Source of the DNA: Panulirus ornatus
Taxonomy: Eukaryota; Arthropoda; Malacostraca; Decapoda; Palinuridae
NCBI RefSeq assembly: GCF_036320965.1
Contig: NC_092241.1
Location: forward strand, 27,983,297-28,047,296
DNA length: 64,000 nt
Reading direction: 5' to 3'
The notes below the pieces were generated by a model. That model did not search any database, had not been told where the DNA came from, and saw only the letters and a program-made list of their open reading frames with translations. Made by a program: the position numbers and the translations under genes. Positions 12,834 to 22,750 of this stretch are shown piece by piece (the stretch's first letter is position 1; each line of letters starts with the position of its first letter).

Positions 12834-12835
<2 letters not shown>
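12588..12835 (-). mobile_element. SINE-like repeat, full copy
   Basis: Read on the minus strand: head GGGGATAGGGGAGAAAGAAT, core GTCGTAGAAGGCGACTAAAA, a G-rich stretch, an internal T-run, then AATTTTCCAAAAGAAGGAAC, AGGCCCAGTCCTCTGTTCTT, the tail hairpin CCTCGC-TATC-GCGGG, poly-A and (TA)n. No tRNA A/B boxes are visible, so its promoter class is unknown. It could instead be an internally deleted LINE derivative. Confidence 0.85.

Positions 12836-12876
<41 letters not shown>
12836..12876. repeat. (TA)n microsatellite at a SINE-like head
   Basis: TA run with one GTATATA interruption, abutting the head of the SINE-like copy, so the element has TA runs on both sides. Confidence 0.93.
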
Positions 12877-12877
<1 letters not shown>

Positions 12878-13127
12878 GAAACAGTCAATCACTGAGGTTC
12901 TAACGTTCACACAACAGCTGCAGGATATTGTTTTCGTCTGTTGCTTGCTGCTGAACGCGGTCAAAGGAGGAGGAAAGCATATAAAGAACCTAAACCCAAA
13001 AGGAAATTCTCGTTATTTTAATAGAGAATATAAAGAAGTACAACGAAGAGCTATATTCTCGATGAAGTTAATGGGTGAAGCGTTCAGCTGTATCATAACT
13101 ATACAAATAACATATAAACGGATGATC

Positions 13128-13128
<1 letters not shown>

Positions 13129-13200
<72 letters not shown>
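13129..13200. repeat. (TC)n microsatellite
   Basis: Perfect TC run of about 72 bp. Confidence 0.97.
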
Positions 13201-13203
<3 letters not shown>

Positions 13204-13440
13204 CTGTAAAAATTAATCATACATCAATATGGCCAGTGCAGTAGGGAACTGACGGACTTCTTTGGAATGAGAAGTTCCGCGACTGCAATGTACTCCATTT
13301 CCTCTGCTGAAGAAGAGAGATCCATCTATGTGTTCCTTGTTAATGGATGTGCTGCAGCCTTGAAGATGTAGAAACCCTCTATCGCTGCCATGGATAAGGC
13401 ACCGAAACCAGAGCACACTGACCACAGCCAAGCTTCATAG

Positions 13441-14095
13441 ACCCCTCCTTAGATCCCCTTACCGCTTCGCATGCCATGGTTAGCTCACTAATAAGTCAAT
13501 CTATCCTATGCACGCCTCACACCCTCCTGCATATTCAAGCCTAGATTATTCTCATCCCTCTATCTCGCCACGGTCTTCCCCTGCTCCTTAATCCTCCACA
13601 TCTGACACATATCCCCTCTTAGTCATCCTCTCCTTTTCATCCTCTTCATATGCTCACATCCTTTCAGCACATCCTCTTCAGCTTTCTCAAACTAATTTCA
13701 CTAGCTATCATAATTGTCTCTTATTCTATCACTTTAACTCAATCAACCTGATCCCAGGCCACAAGTTGTCCTCAAGCATTTCACTTCCCAAAAAATACAC
13801 CCTTTTCAGCACTTATGGTATAGATAGCCCACACCTCGTATGTATATAACCCCGTTGGGGCTATTGTCCCATTAAAACACACCCATCTTCGTCCTAACGA
13901 ACAGAGCTCTCTATTACCACACACTCTTCAATCCTCACACGACCTTCGCTACCTCACCTATCTAACGGTTTATTTCGGCCCCCATGCTCCTACCCGCTGT
14001 CATGTCCACTACCAGGCATCTTAAGACACTCCACTTCCTCTAGGTTCTTTACAGAGAGTGGCAGCCTCCAAACGACCTGTCTCTCTCTCCCGTGT
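13441..14095 (-). mobile_element. Decayed RTE-like LINE, 3' half
   Basis: The minus strand aligns, with many stops and indels, to the C-terminal third and 3' end of the element at 32505-35248. Matching blocks include the 3' untranslated text around CTTCGCATGCCATGGTTAGC, the end of the reading frame near 13500, and the region encoding the LNGEKLEEVKC block near 14030-14060. Heavily mutated, so old. Confidence 0.75.
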
Positions 14096-14519
14096 TAAAA
14101 TTCATAACATTCATATTCGAAGAAACGGGTGGATTTGTATGTGGCATGAACGGATCTGGAGAGAGCATATTGATAGGGTTGGTAGAGATGCCTTGTGGAA
14201 GGCGTGAAGGTCTGGGGAGTGATCAAGCGGACGCGTCATGCCCCGGCGGACAACACAGTTATACCCAGACATGTATGTATGTGCATTAGATTAATTCAAA
14301 CCTGACAAAAACGCAGCGATCGATATGAAGGCGATCCGGGTCGTGCCAGCAGAGGAAAAAAAGTAAAGGGATCTAATTAGAATATTCGAACTCATTTATA
14401 TATTTCTCGGCTTATTCATCTACGTGTTATTTAAGCGGCGGGAATAATCAAAGTGCCATAAATGTGTCATATTTTTGTTGTTGTTGCTCCTGGTTTACGG
14501 TCATAGTGATAGTTCGTTG

Positions 14520-14520
<1 letters not shown>
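14096..14520. other. Spacer, nothing recognised
   Basis: No gene or known repeat seen. Confidence 0.5.

Positions 14521-14558
<38 letters not shown>
14521..14558. repeat. (TG)n microsatellite
   Basis: Perfect TG run of 38 bp. Confidence 0.97.
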
Positions 14559-14562
<4 letters not shown>

Positions 14563-14775
14563 CAGTCGTCGTGATGTTGATGTTGCATGATAGCAGCGAT
14601 CACTCAGGCTTGTGTTTCTTACCTCATGACTTATGGGGAAAATCTTCGCTGATAATGTATTAGTGTACAGCTGGTATACTTTAGTTGTTCATTTGACTTT
14701 ACATATTCATGTGCATATATATTGGGAAAACTATAAATGTATGTAATAATACTGTATGCTTTATACATTTCTAAT

Positions 14776-14788
14776 CACACACACACAC

Positions 14789-14848
<60 letters not shown>
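14776..14848. repeat. Compound (CA)n-(TA)n microsatellite
   Basis: Seven CA units followed by about 58 bp of TA. Confidence 0.95.
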
Positions 14849-14850
<2 letters not shown>

Positions 14851-15896
14851 TAAAAACTCATAATTCAAGCATATGCAAGTAGACACATGTAGCCAGCCAC
14901 CAGCATATACATAAATCACACGATCTGTCTTCACATAAGGGAGCATGAAAAGTGTGATTATCATCTATGACACACCAACTGGATCATGTAATGCTTGAGC
15001 TTGATTACGTGTTGAAAGAGGATATACAGAGACCTGTGATGAAACGAGTCTAAGAAAATAATATATAATCATAGAAAGAGCAGGATTTTCGAAAGCAAAT
15101 TTTATTGTAATGTAAACTGTGTAAGGGAGTTTAATGGCCTGGAGCCAGGGCATTATGGGATGAATTTCTGTGAAATTTTCAGAGAATGAATATAAAAATA
15201 AGTACATTTAGCATCAAAGGAAAGGCTGAAAAAAACGAGATGGATGTGGTTCCGTTAAAACGTCAAAAAGCTTAGGGAAATACAGTGGAGGAGACAATAG
15301 GCGACATCGTAGCCAGCCAGCATTTGAAAGGCATATGAAACCATAACGAATAAAGGACAAGGAAAGCAAAAGAGAAATTCTGAAAGAACAAAAGAAAACT
15401 TGTCTCCAACTTTAACCTATGAGATCCTCGCTTGCATCTAGAACTAAATCCCATCTGTTCTGGTCCTGGGTAGGTTTCTCAAACATTTATAATGGGGCAC
15501 TATCACGCAAATGTAGGTATAGTCCTCATCCGGAAATAGAGAGGGAATGTCCCCTCACTCAGATAACGCTACTTTAAATCTTCCATTATGATCGAATCGG
15601 GTTCATTACAAAATTCTGATAGCTGATCATCTGATGTCCGTTGTGGGGAAGCTTATAAACTATTCCTAGTTTTATTTTCTCATGGTGTTTATTTGTAATT
15701 TTTTACGAATATAAAGTCAGTGTTATCCACGAGTACACCGTCTTCCATCATAGAATTAAAAATGAGCTTTAACAAAGAGTAAGATACCACAACCATCTTC
15801 ATTTCCCCCAGTCACTGTCAAAGAGAGTGTACCCTGGAATGACGTCATCCAGCACCTCTTTCTAAAGGCTCGGGCAGCGCGAAGTCGCGCTAGATC
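14849..15896. other. Spacer, nothing recognised
   Basis: A+T-rich, open frames of at most 80 codons, none recognisable. Confidence 0.5.
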
Positions 15897-15985
15897 AGTA
15901 GCAGGGTTATGTAGACTCCTTTGTTGTGAGAAAATCTTTTACAAGACTGTATTTCCAACGATGCAGTCTAGCCCAAGTTAACCCT
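15897..15985. repeat. Unclassified ~90-bp interspersed repeat, copy 1
   Basis: Shares with 17622-17715 the ordered blocks ATGTAGACTCCT, GTGAGAA, TCTTTxACxAGACT and a TAGCC/AAGTTxAC end. A weaker third relative may lie at 13330-13385. Class unknown. Confidence 0.5.
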
Positions 15986-15993
15986 TCACTTTC

Positions 15994-15995
<2 letters not shown>

Positions 15996-16062
<67 letters not shown>
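15996..16062. repeat. (GA)n microsatellite
   Basis: Perfect GA run of about 67 bp. Confidence 0.97.
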
Positions 16063-16064
<2 letters not shown>

Positions 16065-16179
16065 GTATCAATACTAATACATATATGACGACGAAAACAC
16101 AGTCTCAATATAATATATGCATCAAAAACCACAGGAGCAGAGAAAGAAAATCTGCAAGATCCTACGTATACTACATCGT

Positions 16180-16502
16180 CAGGCGAAATAACGAGCTGGG
16201 TACATCAGACAATATACACAGGGGAACACGCACATAGGCCATGGTGAGGTGATCTGAGGTTACCTGGGGTTAGGAGATTCGTACCTGACCCGGGGTCACG
16301 CTTGCAAATTCATTTTACAAATCGGTGCTAAGTTCATGACGGGTATGACCTGCAGAAGGCATTTGCTGACGTGACCTCAGGTTGACAGGCCAGGTTAGGT
16401 AGGAGTTTCCCACTCCCAGGTCACCTCACCATGACCCCTGTGTGTGTGCTCTCTCGTGTATATTGTCTGATGTACCCAACTCCTGTTACGTTGCCTGGAC
16501 AC
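16180..16502. mobile_element. Foldback (MITE-like) element with ~110-bp inverted arms
   Basis: The left arm from 16180 and the reverse complement of the right arm ending at 16502 share CAGGC..., GGGTACATCAGACAATATAC, CATGGTGAGGTGA, a TACCTGACC/TACCTAACC block and GGTCACG. The arms are about 110 bp with mismatches and small gaps, with a spacer of about 60-90 bp. There is no coding capacity. The structure suits a non-autonomous DNA transposon, but no clear target-site duplication is visible, so the class is inferred. Confidence 0.7.
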
Positions 16503-16768
16503 GTAATAAACGAAAGATCATATAGATCTTTTTTTCCCGTTGCTCCCGAGACTTTGTTTTCATCATTATGGACGTGTTCGTGTTTATACCTTCACAATGA
16601 AACGAAGATTTTACCCAGTACAGACCCACCTGAACATGCCCGGCGCCCAGTTCTATGCAACAGCATTACAGCCATCCCTGCAAAACCACTCTGTAACTAA
16701 CCACCAACTCCCAGGTGAAATGTAAAGCTTATTACTGTCTCACGCATGAAAACATCTACTCACAGATT

Positions 16769-16785
16769 CCCCCCCCCCCCCCCCC
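16769..16785. repeat. Poly(C) tract
   Basis: About 17 consecutive C. Confidence 0.95.
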
Positions 16786-16882
16786 ATTGACACATACAAC
16801 ACTTAACGATACACATACATAAAGAAATAACCTAATAAGACTTTTCACTCGCAGTGTAACCTCAAGCAGATGGGGGTCCAGT

Positions 16883-16885
<3 letters not shown>

Positions 16886-16918
<33 letters not shown>
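16886..16918. repeat. (CA)n microsatellite
   Basis: Perfect CA run of about 33 bp. Confidence 0.97.
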
Positions 16919-16919
<1 letters not shown>

Positions 16920-16989
16920 GGTATTGCCAAGAAAAGACGGACAAATTCATTTAATGATCGCAGCCACACAATGTAATATGCACCATAAA

Positions 16990-17490
16990 CAGCGCCTCCG
17001 TATTCAAAGCAATGGTCCAAAGACCATTCCGAAGTATCCCCTGACTGCTTCATATGCCCTGGTTTAGCCCATTGACAGTAAGTCGCCTCCTGAAAACCAC
17101 ATCGCTCTGATTTGCTTTATCCCATGCTTGCCTCACACCCTCTTGCACGTACAGAGTGTGATCACTTACCTCATCTTTCGCACCAACTTTCCACCTCCTC
17201 ATCTTCGGTATTCCCTTTTTTCTCTTTGTTCCCTCCATTTCCAACACTTATACCCTCACCGTCTACCTTTCCTCACCCGTTCCTTATGTTCAAACCATTT
17301 CGGCACACTCTCTTAAACTCTCTCATACATACTCTTCATGCTACCGCAACACACTTTTATCTATCATTCTTCATTCGATCAGACTCTCAAACATTTCATT
17401 GCCACAACATCCACCCTCTTCCATACCATATTTCTTTTCATCCAGGACCTGTGCCTCGCATCCATACAATACAGTCGGGACATGACAGCA
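16990..17490 (-). mobile_element. Decayed RTE-like LINE, 3' end
   Basis: The minus strand encodes a remnant of the LINE C terminus. The frame 17050-17247 reads EGTKRKKGIPKMRRWKVGAK, matching EGTRRRGRPNWRWKDGVKK in the intact copy. Further upstream (17379-17490) is a mutated VLYGCEAW...RRMDVLEMRCLR block. Stops and frameshifts show it is dead. Confidence 0.8.
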
Positions 17491-17599
17491 AGAGATTGCA
17501 TGTGAGCGAATGCTGGCCTTTCTTCTTCTGTTCCTGGTGTTAGCTCACTAACGCAGGAGACGGCGAACAAGTACTCCTCCATAAAGCTTCCTGCGGTCT

Positions 17600-17715
17600 G
17601 AGGCTGCACTACTTCTAGCAGTAAGTAGATGTAGACTCCTCTGGAGTGAGAAGTTCTTTGACCAGACTTTACTTCTGATGTTGTAGCCTCACCAAGGGTG
17701 ACTTTACACTCGCAA
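17600..17715. repeat. Unclassified ~90-bp interspersed repeat, copy 2
   Basis: Relative of 15897-15985; contains GTAGACTCCTCTGGAGTGAG and TTTGACCAGACTTTACTTCT. Confidence 0.5.
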
Positions 17716-17749
17716 TGCATCCTTGCGTAGACGGAGTCCAATAACGTAT

Positions 17750-18418
17750 ATACATATATATATATATATATTATATATATTTATATATTTATTTATATTT
17801 ATATTATATTTCTTCTTTCAACTATCGCCATTCCCGCATTAGCGAGGTAGTTTAAGAACAGAGGACTGGGCCTTTGAGGAATACCCCACCTGCCCATCTC
17901 TGTTCCTTCTTTGGAAAATTGCAAAAAAAAAGAAAAAAAAAAAAAAAAGTAAGAGAACACTGTCGTGAAAAAAGTATGAAGTTAAAAACCACCTTTGCGG
18001 AACGTCATGATTTAGTTTCTAATCCATTACAGTCTCGCTTTCACATCCCTGCCAATTGAATGACATAGAGCCGAGAGCCAAGGTTATTTTATACATCTTC
18101 CTCTGACACGCCTCCCGTTACCTGACCTATCTGACACATATATCCTGCCTGGTGATTAGTACCCATCACTCTTCCTAGCCAAGTGCAATTTACATCTTTG
18201 CTTACCAAGCATATTTTTGTTAAGATGTTAAGTTAATATTACAGTTGATTACAGATCAGAACAGTCGGATGAGGTCACTCAATCACTTGCTGTCAAAATT
18301 ATTTCACTAATCATCATCTCTATATTATATACATCATATACTATAATAATTGTTGGTCCTTTCCTTCACTCACGTTTTGCATCCGAGATAAGGCTTGTGA
18401 CTACACAACACTGTATTC
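17750..18418 (-). repeat. Indel-laden duplicate of the segment at 19780-20515
   Basis: The whole segment follows 19780-20515 in order: irregular TA tract, SINE-like tail, then unique text such as AAAGTATGAAGTTAAAAACC, TACATCTTCCTCTGACACG and GAGGTCACTCAATCACTTG. It carries many single-base deletions and substitutions. At 18418 homology stops abruptly at LINE sequence. The error style resembles unpolished long-read sequence, though old divergence is possible. Confidence 0.85.
17812..17940 (-). mobile_element. SINE-like repeat, truncated (3' half)
   Basis: Contains only the 3' half: from the A-rich stretch (T-run on the minus strand) through AGGCCCAGTCCTCTGTTCTT to the CTCGCTAATGCGGGA tail. 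It belongs to the duplicated segment and corresponds to 19849-19998, with extra deletions. Confidence 0.75.
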
Positions 18419-19078
18419 AGGCTCCCAAAATTTTCGCCCCCTCCCCCACCCTATGATCCACTTCCGCTTCCATGGTTCCATCCGCTGACAGATCCACTCC
18501 CAGATATCTAAAACACTTCACTTCCTCCAGTTTTTCTCCATTCAAACTCACCTCCCAATTGATTTGACCCTCAACCCTACTGTACCTAATAACCTTGCTC
18601 TTATTCACATTTACTCTTAACTTTCTTCTTCCACACACTTTACCAAACTCAGTCACCAGCTTCTGCAGTTTCTCACATGAATCAGCCACCAGCGCTGTAT
18701 CATCAGCGAACAACAACTGACTCACTTCCCAAGCTCTCTCATCCCCAACAGACATCATACTTGCCCCTCTTTCCAGGACTCTTGCATTTACCTCCCTAAC
18801 AACCCCATCCATAAACAAATTAAACAACCATGGAGACATCACACACCCCTGCCGCAAACCTACATTCACTGAGAACCAATCACTTTCCTCTCTTCCTACA
18901 CGTACACATGCCTTACATCCTCGATAAAAACTTTTCACTGCTTCTAACAACTTGCCTCCCACACCATATATTCTTAATACCTTCCACAGAGCATCTCTAT
19001 CAACTCTATCATATGCCTTCTCCAGATCCATAAATGCTACATACAAATCCATTTGCTTTTCTAAGTATTTCTCACATA
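18419..19078 (-). mobile_element. RTE-like LINE fragment A (RT core), misplaced
   Basis: Near-identical to 33193-33851 of the intact element (only a few substitutions in 660 bp). It encodes RT residues from CEKYLEKQ through the DLEKAYD motif, GLRQGCVMSP and FADD, to EGAKILGA. It lacks its own 3' end, unusual for a target-primed insertion. On the minus strand it lies downstream of fragment B although in the parent element it precedes B. Only about 30 bp (33163-33192) of the parent is missing between the two fragments. Confidence 0.9.
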
Positions 19079-19095
19079 ACGTATATACATATATA

Positions 19096-19100
<5 letters not shown>

Positions 19101-19142
<42 letters not shown>

Positions 19143-19773
19143 CTTTGTCGCTGTCTCCCGCGTTTGCGAGGTAGCGCAAGGAAACAGACGAAAGAAATGG
19201 CCCCCCCCCCCATACACATGTACATACACACGTCCACACACGCAAATATACATACCTACACAGCTTTCCATGGTTTACCCCAGACGCTTCACATGCCTTG
19301 CTTCAATCCACTGACAGCACGTCAACCCCTGTATACCACATGACTCCAATTCACTCTATTTCTTGCCCTCCTTTCACCCTCCTGCATGTTCAGGCCCCGA
19401 TCACACAAAATCTTTTTCACTCCATCTTTCCACCTCCAATTTGGTCTCCCTCTTCTCCTCGTTCCCTCCACCTCCGACACATATATCCTCTTGGTCAATC
19501 TCTCCTCACTCATTCTCTCCATGTGCCCAAACCATTTCAAAACACCCTCTTCTGCTCTCTCAACCACGCTCTTTTTATTTCCACACATCTCTCTTACCCT
19601 TACGTTACTTACTCGATCAAACCACCTCACACCACACATTGTCCTCAAACATCTCATTTCCAGCACATCCATCCTCCTGCGCACATCTCTATCCATAGCC
19701 CACGCCTCGCAACCATACAGCATTGTTGGAACCACTATTCCCTCAAACATACCCATTTTTGCTTTCCGAGAGA
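19101..19773 (-). mobile_element. RTE-like LINE fragment B (C terminus and 3' tail)
   Basis: Near-identical to 32505-33163. It encodes RKAKMGMFEG through the C-terminal GRPNWRWKDG block to the stop at 19322, then the 3' untranslated region with a G-run (C-run on plus at 19201), the tail hairpin and a ~39-nt poly-A (T-run at 19101-19139). A (TA)n tract replaces the parent sequence at its 5' edge. A 240-codon minus frame (19322-20044) reads from a SINE-like copy through (TA)n into this fragment and is an accidental fusion. Confidence 0.9.
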
Positions 19774-19775
19774 TA

Positions 19776-19778
<3 letters not shown>

Positions 19779-19848
<70 letters not shown>
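19779..19848. repeat. (TA)n microsatellite
   Basis: Perfect TA run of about 70 bp between LINE fragment B and the SINE-like tail. Confidence 0.97.
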
Positions 19849-19849
<1 letters not shown>

Positions 19850-19998
19850 TTTCTTTTCTTTCAAACTATTCGCCATTTCCCGCATTAGCGAGGTAGCTTT
19901 AAGAACAGAGGACTGGGCCTTTGAGGGAATACCCTCACCTGGCCCAATTCTCTGTTCCTTCTTTTGGAAAATTGCAAGAAAAAAAAAAAAAAAAAAAA
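19849..19998 (-). mobile_element. SINE-like repeat, truncated (3' half)
   Basis: The 3' half of the family, with tail CCTCGC-TAAT-GCGGG and internal T-run (A-run at 19980-19998). The G-rich head is absent. Confidence 0.85.
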
Positions 19999-20372
19999 GT
20001 AAGAGAACACTCTGTCGTGAAAAAAGTATGAAGTTAAAAACCACACTTTGCGGAGACGTGATGATTTAGTTTCTAATCCAATACAGTCTCGGCATTTCAC
20101 AATCCCTGCTCAATTGGAATGACATGAGAGGAGAGAGAGCCAGGTTATATATACATCTTCCTCTGACACGACCTGACCCGTTACCTGACCTATCATGACA
20201 CCTTACTCTGCCTGGTGATTAAGTAACCCCATCCACTCTTCCTAAGCCTGAAGTGCAATTTTACATATTTCTTAACCTAATTGCATATATATTTGTTAAG
20301 ATGTTAAGGTTGAAAATATATAAAGTTGATTACAGACTCAGGAAGAGTGGATGAGGTCACTCAATCACTTGG

Positions 20373-20375
<3 letters not shown>

Positions 20376-20448
<73 letters not shown>
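20376..20448. repeat. (TA)n microsatellite
   Basis: Perfect TA run of about 73 bp inside the duplicated segment; in the other copy it is reduced to irregular AT-rich text. Confidence 0.97.
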
Positions 20449-20450
<2 letters not shown>

Positions 20451-20515
20451 CTTAGGTCTCTGTTTCTCACGTTATTCCAACCGAGAAGGGCTTGTGAAAA
20501 ACAGACACTGTATTG

Positions 20516-20985
20516 GATTGGAAATAAAGTAGTTACACCGCATTACATTAAGATGAATTCATCAAAGTTAAAACGGTATGTTGTAGTTGGCAGCAGATAC
20601 ACACAAACGCACACCAAGGATTCTGTTTGAATTTTACCAACAACAACGTCTAAATACCCTATTGTTTTATGCAGGTACAGTTAATCTATACAATATTCCT
20701 TATGTTATATAAACACAAAATAAGAGCAACGTCCGTAGGCTGTTTTAGTGTTATTTGCTATTGTTCTTTATGAATATTACGACGCTCATTTCGGAACAAA
20801 TACCCTTGAAAAGAAATAAGGGAGGTTTCCACTGAATTACAGCCAAATTGTTCTTTCAATGTCTTCATTTAGTAATTCGCGAGGTAAAGTTTAGAACATT
20901 TTGTAGAAATCCACTTCACGATGTCTACAGCGTTTTGGCCATTTTGTATATCATCACAAGTGTAGCAGTCGAATTCAATTAAGAT
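20516..20985. other. Spacer, nothing recognised
   Basis: A+T-rich; no gene or repeat identified. Confidence 0.5.
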
Positions 20986-21112
20986 TCGTCTCTTCGATGT
21001 ATATCAACTGACTGTCATATTTCTCTCTTGTGTCTCCCCTGATGATGTGATTATTACAAGAAAGTGCACTTGGGAACTTATCGTCTTTCATTTTCTCCGT
21101 AGACTCATAGGA

Positions 21113-21116
<4 letters not shown>
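20986..21116 (+). mobile_element. Copy of the foldback-associated repeat family
   Basis: Shares ordered text with 52540-52670: CTCTTCGATGTATATCAACT, GTGTCTCCCCTGATGATGTG, AAGTGCACTTGGGAACTT and GACTCATAGGAATA, then (TA)n. Unlike the copies at 28390 and 52443 it is not part of a long palindrome. Confidence 0.8.

Positions 21117-21180
<64 letters not shown>
21117..21180. repeat. (TA)n microsatellite
   Basis: Perfect TA run joining the foldback-family repeat to the next SINE-like tail. Confidence 0.97.
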
Positions 21181-21196
<16 letters not shown>

Positions 21197-21430
21197 CAAA
21201 CTATTCGCCATTTCCCGCGTTAGCGAGGTAGCGTTAAGAACAGAGAACTGGGCCACTGAGGGAATATCCTCACCTGGCCCCCTTATCTGTTCCTTCTTTT
21301 GGAAAATTAAAAAAAAAAAAAAAAAATTGAGAGGGGAGGATCTCCAGCCCCCCGCTCCCTCCCCTTTTAGTCGCCTTCTACGACACGCAGGGAATACGTG
21401 GGAAGTATTCTTTCTCCCCTATCCCCAGGG

Positions 21431-21432
<2 letters not shown>
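21181..21432 (-). mobile_element. SINE-like repeat, full copy
   Basis: Full minus-strand copy: head at about 21432, GTCGTAGAAGGCGACTAAAA core, internal T-run (A-run near 21310), tail hairpin CCTCGC-TAAC-GCGGG and poly-A (T-run 21181-21196). Its head abuts (TA)n and then a LINE 3' tail at 21461. Confidence 0.88.
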
Positions 21433-21460
<28 letters not shown>

Positions 21461-21479
<19 letters not shown>

Positions 21480-21512
21480 TACTTTGTCGCTGTCTCCCGC
21501 GTTTGCGAGGTA
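21461..21512 (-). mobile_element. RTE-like LINE 3' tail only (severely 5'-truncated)
   Basis: A T-run of 18 plus 34 bp identical to the terminal 3' tail of the LINE (ACCTCGCAAACGCGGGAGAC on the minus strand), flanked by TA runs. This is about the shortest possible target-primed insertion and includes the complete tail hairpin. Confidence 0.85.
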
Positions 21513-21529
21513 TATATATATATATATAT

Positions 21530-22071
21530 TCAAAGCAATCTCGAGCTTCATTACACCACAAGGCTGCATTATGCTGGTGTTTGATGGAGAACCTGGAGAT
21601 CCTTGCCTCACGTATAATTCATCAGTGATGTTAGTCAGTGGCGAGAGCGTGCCGGACCCTGTCACCCGCCGCTGGCCAGGTGGGGCTAAGGAACATGGGC
21701 TCGTGCCAAGGTATACCCCACCTGGCTCGGGGAAGGCATGGGCCACGCGGTACGCCAGCGGGTACTAAGGAAGGCGGAGGACCAAGGGCAGAGAGAGAGA
21801 GAGAGGGACGGTGGACGACATCTAGACACGTGTGGGGCCGACGAACCAGGTAGACGAGTCCATCCCAGAAGATGGTACATGTCGTTAGGTACAGGGGGGG
21901 AGAGGACGGAGTGTGGGGTGACCACCTGCGCGGCCCCCACACGACATGCAGCTCCCTCCCTCATCAGGTTAATGACAGTCGCAGCCTATCCTGAGTGTTG
22001 CCAATGGACAGTGTTCGCGGATGGAGGAGTTTGTGGCTTGGCTGCTCACCTCGTGCGTGCTGAGCATGTAA
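21530..22071. other. GC-richer spacer, no recognised gene
   Basis: Noticeably higher G+C than the surroundings, with overlapping open frames of 70-150 codons on both strands (21484-21768, 21631-21942, 21738-22196). None has recognisable motifs; overlapping frames on both strands are expected in GC-rich DNA. An exon or CpG-type regulatory region cannot be excluded. Confidence 0.35.

Positions 22072-22110
<39 letters not shown>
22072..22110. repeat. (TG)n microsatellite
   Basis: Perfect TG run of about 37 bp. Confidence 0.97.
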
Positions 22111-22113
<3 letters not shown>

Positions 22114-22436
22114 CCCTCGTACTGTGTATCAGGAGGAGTTTCTTGAAACACGAGAAGGAAAATGTGGGATACTTCCTTGCATGCATGTCAGAGTGAAACT
22201 CATCTCACTAGTGACATTCGAAACAGATTTACGTAATATGAAACACATCTGAGTTTATATGTATCAACTGAATTTATTCTTGTAAAGATATTTACGATCA
22301 TTCAAGTGAGGGTGGGAGTGATGATCGGCTTCCTGTTCATTGCAGCAGCCAGTACGTACAGTCTAATGATGGAGCTAACTCGTGAGAGTGCACGAAGACA
22401 ACTCTACCAAGGTCTAGCAACAAGTCGACGTTGCAG

Positions 22437-22750
22437 TCATTACCTCACTCTGCTTAACCCTTGACATTATACCGTCTTAAGTACCAGCTGACTGTACAAG
22501 CTTACATCATTATGCTTCTACCTCAGACATCAAACCGTCCAGCCACCAAGGTGACTTGAAGACATTACCTCATTAATGCCTCAGCCCTTGACATTATGTA
22601 AGCACTCCAGGCATCAGATGACTCTATTGCATGACCTCATTTTGCGCCACAACCCATCTCAAGACACCTGTTGACACTTCCACAGTACTTCACAATGCCT
22701 TTAACCCTTACCATTATGCTATTATGATGATGCGCGCACCGCCATCCCTT
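22437..22750. repeat. Decayed ~63-bp minisatellite, about 5 units
   Basis: Units begin near 22437, 22500, 22562, 22629 and 22685. They share CATTACCTCA, a TGC(C/T)T block and CCCTTGACATTAT in diverged form. Confidence 0.55.

Larger units (their letters stand above)
19780..20515 (-). repeat. Cleaner copy of the ~0.7 kb duplicated segment
   Basis: Contains (TA)n, a truncated SINE-like copy, about 380 bp of otherwise unrecognised sequence, another (TA)n and about 65 bp ending ACACTGTATT. The partner is 17750-18418. No coding frame spans it except the accidental read-through. Confidence 0.85.

Noticed and set aside
21631..21964. GC-rich overlapping frames as a host exon
   Set aside because: Open on both strands with no motif, no clear splice sites and no homologue I recognise.
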